Positions 57,201 through 64,000 of a stretch of 64,000 nucleotides of DNA are shown here, one piece after another. The notes beneath the pieces were generated by a model. It searched no databases, was not told the DNA's origin, and was given only the letters and a program-made list of their open reading frames with translations. This stretch comes from Bimuria novae-zelandiae CBS 107.79 (taxonomy: Eukaryota; Ascomycota; Dothideomycetes; Pleosporales; Didymosphaeriaceae). The DNA is taken from the NCBI GenBank assembly GCA_010015655.1, contig ML976804.1, positions 1-64,000 of the forward strand, given 5' to 3'. Position 1 is the first letter of the stretch, and every line of letters starts with the position of its first letter. A program made the translations under genes and the position numbers.

Positions 57201-59426
57201 TTGCAATGTTATAGAGCTTAAGGCCATAGCCCTGCTTACTATTAATCTTGAGTATAATTATAATGTACCTATACTAACGCTGGATCTTATTAATTAATGC
57301 TTTTAGCGCTGGCACTACTAAGTGCAGTGTCTTGTCTATAAGTATAGTTACTTTATGCCACTTTAAGTACTCGCATATAGCGTGTAGCAAGTATTGGTCT
57401 CTATTATAGTAGGTTTCCCCTGTAGGGATAAGCTGCACAAGATTGATTACGATACGATAGAATAGTCTTGTAGCCTATTCTTTAGGTTGGCGTTTGCTTA
57501 CTTAAGCTGCCGATTTCGCTTTAATGCATGTATCGTATTCTCGTAATTAAGGTGCTCGGGTATCTAGATTTAGAGCTATCCCTTTTACGTTCTCGTTTAC
57601 ATGATTAATTACTTCCTTGCTTGCATAGGCAAATAACTCATAAGCTTTAATGTGGGATGCTGTAATTAGGCGTTAATCCTCTCTCGAGGCCTTGTATACT
57701 CGCCGAAGCGCTGTAGCAAAACTACTCAGCGTTGGTCGGTTGTTATCCTCGGCATTAATGATCTAGTGGCCGTCCTTGTGTTATAGCAAGCAAATAACGT
57801 TTAACGGATAATGCTAGTATATCACATCTCGTCCTAAGTCGAACTACACACCTATTGCTTGGCATCTTAAGAGGCTTACAACGTTCGTAAAGAAACCTTC
57901 TATAAGAGCAACATCTATAAGTTAGATCTAACCTATACTATAAGGCAAGTTTATATTAAAAGTAACTTTTCCCTAGGCTTATATAGGTACTGTTAATCCT
58001 TCTATAAAGAGAATATCCTCTAGTTCTGCCTTACGCGTCTCCGTCCATCCGAAACAGGTTAAGTTACAGACATAAATATTAGAACTAAGGTCTAGAATCT
58101 ATTAGTTAATAATTATAGGTAGCGCTTTCTGCTACACCTGTTGCGGCTATATAATAGAGAATGAGCTATGGGCAGCAAACCTCTAATTACGACTTACTAA
58201 TGTCTTTCTGTTATCTAGCTTTATTAGCTTATCTACCTTCTTTATACTTATCCTATCTCTTATAAGGATATTACTAATTTTCTTAACTTGCTTTAGGTCC
58301 TTTAAGGCCTCTATGACCTTGGCTTGCGTGGCCTGTACTGGTTAGAAGTTCTTTGGTCTCTTTGGATAGTCTGGGACTAGGTACCAGCAGTCCTTGTACT
58401 AGTGTTAGCTTCTATAGATACACTCTGGTTTTCCCTTTAGCGATTGTTCTTTCTGTTCTTGGCTTTATTGTGCTGAAACGCCTAGTGTAGCAAACGTTCC
58501 AGGTGAAGCCGTAGTAAGTCCGATTCGTCGATGATACATCCTGAATTGGGCAACATAGTCCGCTAGAGATTAAATCTCATCCGTTTTCCTAATAGTTTCT
58601 TTTAGAATAAGGTCGTGGTGTGATATAGCGGCCTACTTAGGAGTAATTGTTCTGATAACTGCTAGAAAATCGTCTTAGGCTTAATAGCCTATCGTCTTAG
58701 GAAGGTTTGCCTCCCTGCATTAATTTATAATATAAATCTAGTTATTAAGCTATTGTTTAAGGTTGCGGCTTTAAGGCTTCTCCTGCAGAGCGCGGTATTT
58801 AGTTACTAGCTCTCTATTATATATAGCTATAGTTAGTGCAAGCTACTGCTTAAGCGCGATTAATTAATTATAGACGTTGTCTTTTTTATTAATTAGGTAG
58901 AGGTGGCGAGTTGCAATAGTGTGGCTAATTTCTATAAGAAGTTCGCCTTCTCTCTGCTTTAGGTTTGTATATTCCATTCTTTCGTATCTCTAGTTCTAAA
59001 GGAGATTACTGTACATTGCCTACTAGCCTATATCTAGCTAGCTAATCGTGGTTGCTCTAGCCTTGATAGCGCTGGGTAATAGTTTTGTAGGCTTAGTAAG
59101 CTTTGGTAGCTTATCCTTTAGCTTTAAGATATTGTAGTATTTCTAGATACTATCTACGATAGCCTTCTCTTGTTGTAGCTAGAACTAGGACTCTTAATCT
59201 ACTAGTTTATCTAGTATAATAGTTACGCGTGTGACTCCTGAGTCGCTAAGCGACATCGTGATTAATAGCGACACCACTTTATGGCTATTATCTATATTAG
59301 GTCTTCGACGCTAATGCTACGGCGATCGATAATAGGTCTCTAATACTAACGTTACGGCTATCGACAATAAGGTCTATATAAAGAATAATAAATAAACTTA
59401 GTAATTATTAATTATAAGTGTAATCC

Positions 59427-59437
59427 GGGCTTATAAC
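59427..59437 (-). other. Primer-binding site of copia-B
   Basis: The minus strand reads GTTATAAGCCC immediately after its 5' LTR, one G-to-A change from the copia-A site GTTATGAGCCC. Complementary to the initiator-tRNA anticodon arm. Confidence 0.65.
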
Positions 59438-59591
59438 TGTGTGCGTACCACAGCAGGAGGCGAACTGGGTTAATTACTATCTAGTAAAGTTAGAGTGGTT
59501 ATATACATAAAGTGGAGTATCTAGAAGATTCTAGATCAGCAGGGTCACATGACTGTGTGACGACATAGTCGAGTTGTGATGTTGGCTAACA
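59438..59591 (-). repeat. 5' LTR of copia-B (minus orientation)
   Basis: 154 bp; differs from the partner LTR at about five sites, all transitions and in both directions, so both copies took mutations. Confidence 0.88.
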
Positions 59592-59596
59592 TGTGA

Positions 59597-60154
59597 AGTG
59601 CTGTTAAAGCTTATGGCATGGATCGGTAATTCCTGCTTTAATTTGTAAGCTAAGCGCAAGGATTGAGAACCTAATGGTCCATGCATGATTCTGAGTGAGG
59701 CGTACGGTACGGGCCGAGGGCGCTTTCTTAAAATTTATTAGCCATGGTGTTGAGATAGTGCTTAATTCTGTGTTCCTTTTCTACATCTTGTAGCTGCATG
59801 CTAGCCTCTTAGCACGTCTTGGAGGCATGTTCTCGGTAATGTCTGGACCATGTTAAGACGGATTGTACTTACTTGATGCTAACTTGCTCTTCCTCTATCT
59901 TCCTTTTCTTGTTACACCGCGCATCACACGCATGCATTTACACGATAGAGGGGTAAGGTCTTGAGGCCAAAAGCAAGGTTTGGGCAGCTGGAGATTACAG
60001 ATGCGTGCAGCCCTTTAACGTAAAAGATCGTCGTGTGAGCTCTTATCCGAGGATACAGGAACCTCAGACGGGTTTGAAATTTCAGTAATCGTTGAATTTA
60101 TTTGAAATGAGGAGCTTGTCTGTACGCACGTAGTGAGGTTTGATAGGCTTTCTC
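59597..60154. other. No gene seen
   Basis: Older flank interrupted by copia-B; normal composition, no recognisable coding sequence. Confidence 0.4.
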
Positions 60155-60660
60155 TTACAAGATCATGTCCAGAACAGACATGCACTTCAAACAGTGGAAT
60201 TCACCGTGTTCGAAAATCGCTTTTCCTGAATCTGTCTGTGATGTGCAAACGGGAAAGCTTGGGAGATGCCGCCTGGGCATAATTGACGCACGTCTGCCCA
60301 GGGCGTTGTACCAGGCAGGGTCAGAATCGTAGGCAGTCCAGGAGACTTTGTATTGCAGACGTCCGCGGTACATGCGGCTGTCAAGAATCTCCTCTAATTG
60401 CCATTCTGGGTTGCCGTCGACCTCTATTGGCTCCTCTTTTGGCTCCATTTGACCTGGCAGTGTGTCTGTGGCGGCTTTCTGTAGGCGGTCTGCGTGAAAG
60501 TCGTCATGCATGTGCATATATGACGGAAGTTTAACTTGATAGGAGTGACCTTTTATGGCGACGATTAGATAGGGCCTATATATTTTCTGGTTGAGCTTTT
60601 AATTAGGCTAGCTAGTTATGAAGCCTCTTGGCGTGATATAGACTTAATTGCCTACTCCGA
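60155..60660 (-). pseudogene. Gypsy polyprotein C-terminus with chromodomain
   Basis: The open minus frame 60155-60517, extended upstream, resembles the end of a Ty3/gypsy integrase (DDFHADRLQKAATDTLPGQM) and a chromodomain (EWQLEEILDSRMYRGRLQYK, WTAYDSDPAWYNA). Chromodomains in such elements direct integration to heterochromatin. Little RIP in the open part. The rest of the element is absent. Confidence 0.65.
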
Positions 60661-60913
60661 AATCTGGCTTATGTTGTTTCTTATTCACTTAACATACTTA
60701 TTGCTCTTGGGCATAAACAATTCCTCTCTAAGCTATCTCTATAGCCCGCTTTACAGCGCTGTGTTGAACCGTTGCGTAGTTCTGCGCTTTCTCTTAGGAC
60801 GTTTGCTTACAGGCTGTGGGCGAGGTTTTTATCTGCTCTTTTTAGTCCTAGTGGTGAGTAGGCTAATGTCTAAACTTAATCTTGTTCAGCAAGAGGTCTG
60901 TAGTCTTATAAGG

Positions 60914-61207
60914 TGTCCGATTACATGGTCCTTTGCATCTGCAAGGAGGCTGGCGCACTTACGCCCTTGCATTCTGCCCTTGCATTCCGCCCTTGCACTC
61001 CGCCCTTGCATTCCGTCCTTGCATTCTATGCAAGGGATGAAGCAAAGGATAAAGCAAAGAATGAAGCAAGGGATATTTAGGCAGGCAACCCAAAGATAAA
61101 AGAGAGAGTTCCTTGCCTCTTAGACAGAAAATCAATACACACACGCACAATTCACCTCAATCAATTATCATCTTTTCATCTTATCAAGATTACCCTTCAA
61201 TCTGACA
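60914..61207 (+). repeat. 294-bp solo LTR, family with TGTC/GACA ends, copy 2
   Basis: TGTCCGATTACATG to ATCTGACA, with duplication TAAGG at 60909-60913 and 61208-61212. Internally expanded CCCTTGCATTC-type units (about five, 60963-61030) and AAGGGATGAAGCA-like units. Homologous to 41970-42275. Confidence 0.87.
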
Positions 61208-61212
61208 TAAGG

Positions 61213-61570
61213 CAGTATAGCCTAAGCCCAATCTATGCAGAATAGTAGGTTAGACTAGTTGCCCTAGTGGTAGTTGATAAATAGGCGAAGGCGCTAGTTA
61301 AGGTACTAGTTTATAATCTCTGTGTTCAGGCTAGTAAATGTGCATACAGTTAACCCCACCACACTTCAACTTGAGCCCACCAACTAATTTCCCGGGGGCC
61401 CAAGCGCGTTGGTGCGGCCATCTATTGGATGGTAGAGTTTAGTCAGCTATTGGTGACTTTAGCTTTTTAAATAGCCGACCCACTAAGGTCCCCATCAAAA
61501 TTCTCCCAACACACTTTGCTCGCTAAGACTGCCGAAAAAATGAGTTAAGTTGTTGAGAACACATTGCGAA
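61213..61570. other. No gene; upstream region of the Mutator-like relic
   Basis: 61350-61570 has normal composition and could be the terminal region of the element that follows; I could not find its inverted repeat. Confidence 0.35.
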
Positions 61571-61571
61571 C

Positions 61572-62970
61572 ATGTTGCTAACAACATTAGGTGATACATT
61601 AGATATTGCTGAGAGCCGAGAGCTCCTATCTGACATAGAGAACGAAATATCATATAACAGTGATATTGACGAGTTTGTTGTGGGAGAATCTACAGAGAGA
61701 ACACAAGAAGGTTCCCCTGCTGATGCCTGGGAGGAGGAAAGGAGCGATACTGAGGCAAGAGCAACATAGCGTCATGTTAGGAACATGTTCTCATCTTCAT
61801 CTAGGATGTAGGGGTCTCTGTTACGGCGCTGACCTCTGGGGCGCACAACCCTCTTACAACAGGGACAATCACCCACACTGCTCTCCTTCCAGAATACCCC
61901 CAAACGTCTGAGTCCGGGTATACGTACTGTGTCCATGTAGATCCTACTAGGGCCACCGCGGAGATGGTGCTCCAAGATGTCCAACAGGTAACAACCCTTC
62001 CCCAACATGTTGTCAACACGTTAACAAGCTATCAGTTCCAATATTGTCGGAAACAGAAGGGTCCAGCTAAGCGCACAACATCTGCCTTTCTAGGTGGACC
62101 AGCAACAAGGTATCGATATGAGTGTACAGGAATAAAGCATTGCGAATTCCTTGAAAATACGTTAGCAACGCTTTCACACACCCATGTTACCGATGAGATG
62201 TGGGAGCAGATGAAGAGCGCTCGCTTGAATATATACAGGTCTGAGCTAGACCCACAGAAAAAGAGATCTACAGCGTAGGTGTTCTTAACTAGTATTAAAC
62301 AGGTTCTCACTAGGTACAGGCTCTACCAGGCTGTAACGCATCGATTTAGCAACAGAACTGCGTGTGTATTTACAAGGCCTACATGTAGACCAGTTCTCCG
62401 CCAGATGAGAGAGCCGGTGAGCGACAACAATTCTAGAACACGTTAACAACCTGTTAAGAAGGTATCTAGGCTGTTTCTGGGGAGCGCCTCTGGTATATTG
62501 GGTGCAGAAGTTGGACGCCATCAAATAAATCAGAAGGGCACATGTATAGGGTTGTTGGGGATCAGTACGACACTCAACACCTCCAGAACCTATTTAATAA
62601 TGGGTTACCCCAGGATCCAGAGCAAACAGAGACGTGTGGTACTATCCTGTCAACAAGGTCAAAACTTCGAGACTGTGGTAACAAAGTCACTTCTTAACAG
62701 CTCATGAACACCTTACTAACGTGTTCATAAGATAATAATCATCCTCAAGGGAAGGGGAATCTCATGCGGGCCTCGTGTAAGGTTCAGTTCAACATTATTA
62801 TACCTGTATACGTAAGCGAGTGCCCCTACTATACGTTTACGTCAGAGGGTACACACACACACCCTCCTCCTCCACCTTCAAGGACTCCTGAAGCTCTTTC
62901 AAAGGAGATAGTATCTCTTATTCACCGAATAAACGATCCAAGCATGACTGTTGGTATGCATGTTTTCTAA
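61572..62970 (+). mobile_element. Probable Mutator-like element relic
   Basis: Several plus-strand open pieces resemble fungal MULE-type transposase N-termini: an acidic start (61572-61769, SDIENEISYNSDIDEFVVGE), a cysteine/histidine segment (RYRYECTGIKHCEFLE near 62120), and a later piece (62764-62970) with CKVQFNIIIPVYVSECPYYT and EGTHTHPPPPP, like the WRKY/GCM1-type zinc finger of these transposases. Frames are broken between pieces. The assignment rests on these short motifs, so confidence is modest. Confidence 0.4.
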
Positions 62971-64000
62971 ACACGTTCTAGACTATTTACTAACGTGTTA
63001 GCTTCCTTTCTTAAGTCACCGTTCCTTAGGGAACTTTATCCGAACAAGTATCACTGGTTAACTATTAATTAGAACTACCAATAGACGCTAAAATACACCT
63101 GGTATTCTATATAGACTAATTAGAACTAGTAGATCTTAAAACACTAGTTAAAATAACTTTCTATTACTAGCTAGAGGAAGAAAACGAATTTAAAGTTAAA
63201 TAAATACTACAATATACAAATTAGCCACGCACGTACCTTATTAAATAGAAAAAGTACCTATATAGTAAGAATATATAAGAACCTAAAAAGCACTTAATTA
63301 ACTGCAAATAACTACTTTAGCGCTACTATTAGAACACACTTAAGATAGTAATAAGGGAGGATCTTCCTAGAAATCTGCGGGCAAGCCCTCGAAGGCACCC
63401 TAGGTAGATAGCAATAGTAAAGGACCTAAAGAATCCTTAGTAACTATTAATAGAAGATTAATAGCTCTACGCGACTTTATATCTTTAATATTTTACTCCT
63501 TTATAGCTATTATATCCTTAGTATAATAGTCTAGTAAATTTATTTACTAACGTAATTAATCTTTGCGCGCGCGCGTAACACGTAATTTCTCTAACGCCTT
63601 TTTATAGGCCTTAAACGTAGCTTCTTGCGTTTCTCTTAACTCTTTTATTTACGTACGTAATTTCTCTTTCTTAGCAAGCAATTGCTTAAATTTAGACTTA
63701 GATACATAGACGTTATATTGCTATCTGCGGCGAACGCACTCGCCACATTTCCCTATACAAATATAAACTTTGTAAACATAATTATGCTTAACGCACGTTA
63801 AATACTTCTTTACTATAGTTTTGCTAAAGGAATTAATAAAGGAAGATAGGAAATAACGACAATTAGTGCTAAGAGCTAGTAATTATTTAGGTATAATAAA
63901 GACTAAGCTAACGCTACTTATAACGTGGGGTAACTAGCGTTATAATTAGGCGGTTCTACAAGTCACATGATCTGAGGACAGACCATAGGGAGGATAGGGG
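62971..64000 (-). mobile_element. RIP-mutated repeat block, unidentified element
   Basis: AT-rich, TAG/TAA-dense. The minus strand at about 63800-63480 shows a cysteine cluster (CIGKCGECVRR) followed by a lysine/glutamate-rich helical stretch (KFKQLLAKKEKLRT, ATFKAYKKALEKLRV), as in zinc-finger/coiled-coil proteins encoded by some fungal transposons. The family is not identified, and the element runs past the window edge. Confidence 0.35.

Larger units (their letters stand above)
54125..59591 (-). mobile_element. Full-length Ty1/copia retrotransposon (copia-B), minus strand, RIP-mutated
   Basis: Two 154-bp LTRs (54125-54278 and 59438-59591) are flanked by TGTGA (54120-54124 and 59592-59596). 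On the minus strand: Gag with a zinc knuckle near 58400, a protease remnant (ILDLSSNIYVCNLT near 58100), integrase region, then reverse transcriptase at about 55850-55300 with FKARLCVRGDL, LYGLKEAPLLWYQELLL and an intact FFYVDDIIILIHP. A polypurine tract lies beside the 54125 LTR. A different family from copia-A. Stops throughout; 56160-56640 is the least mutated part. Confidence 0.9.

Noticed and set aside
1..64000. tRNA or rRNA genes
   Set aside because: No cloverleaf or rRNA-like sequence was recognised by eye; a tRNAscan/Infernal run would settle this.

Overview
The window is genomic DNA from a filamentous ascomycete. The evidence is short GT-AG introns of 39-75 bp, fungus-specific families (UstYa/DUF3328, CFEM receptor, ENA sodium ATPase), and long AT-rich blocks full of CpA-to-TpA changes, the mark of repeat-induced point mutation (RIP). 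The alternation of gene islands with AT-rich RIP blocks resembles some Pleosporales (Dothideomycetes); the species cannot be named from the sequence.

Left end, 1-6.2 kb: a compact and apparently intact ribosomal-peptide (RiPP) cluster of the dikaritin type. It holds an O-methyltransferase (-), three UstYa-like oxidases (-, +, +), and a short two-exon gene for a secreted precursor with three copies of a six-residue core (VIYPDY, VIYPDY, VIYPNY) spaced exactly 22 residues apart. The precursor would enter the secretory pathway, be cut at basic residues and be cyclised through its tyrosines by the UstYa proteins. The cluster may continue past the left edge. This is the most interesting content.

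6.2-21.35 kb: a RIP-ruined block. A large relic resembling telomere-linked RecQ helicases (about 6.95-19.56 kb) is split by a full-length Ty1/copia element (7580-13156, target duplication AATAC) and by a 386-bp solo LTR (13666-14051, CTAGA). It is followed by 1.8 kb of extremely AT-rich DNA with degenerate TTAGGG-like repeats, suggesting a former chromosome end.

21.35-35.2 kb: a GC-richer island with decaying genes: a Myb/SANT-tailed gene, an NLR remnant, and a head-to-head pair of sodium-efflux genes (NHA1-type antiporter and ENA P-type ATPase), both broken by nonsense codons at RIP-type sites.

35.9-45 kb: a transposon graveyard with a Fot1/pogo element (35958-37771), a gypsy chromodomain relic carrying two nested solo LTRs, two pogo-like transposase tails, a MITE and a Tc1/mariner element with an 18-bp minisatellite.

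45-53.7 kb: an island with an intact CFEM-domain seven-helix receptor, a LINE fragment, a tuberin fragment, a coiled-coil gene with an in-frame stop, a BTB pseudogene and an NmrA-like gene crossing an assembly gap (53144-53518).

54.1-64 kb: a second full-length copia element on the minus strand (54125-59591, TGTGA), a gypsy chromodomain fragment, a solo LTR (60914-61207, TAAGG), a Mutator-like relic and a further RIP-mutated block.
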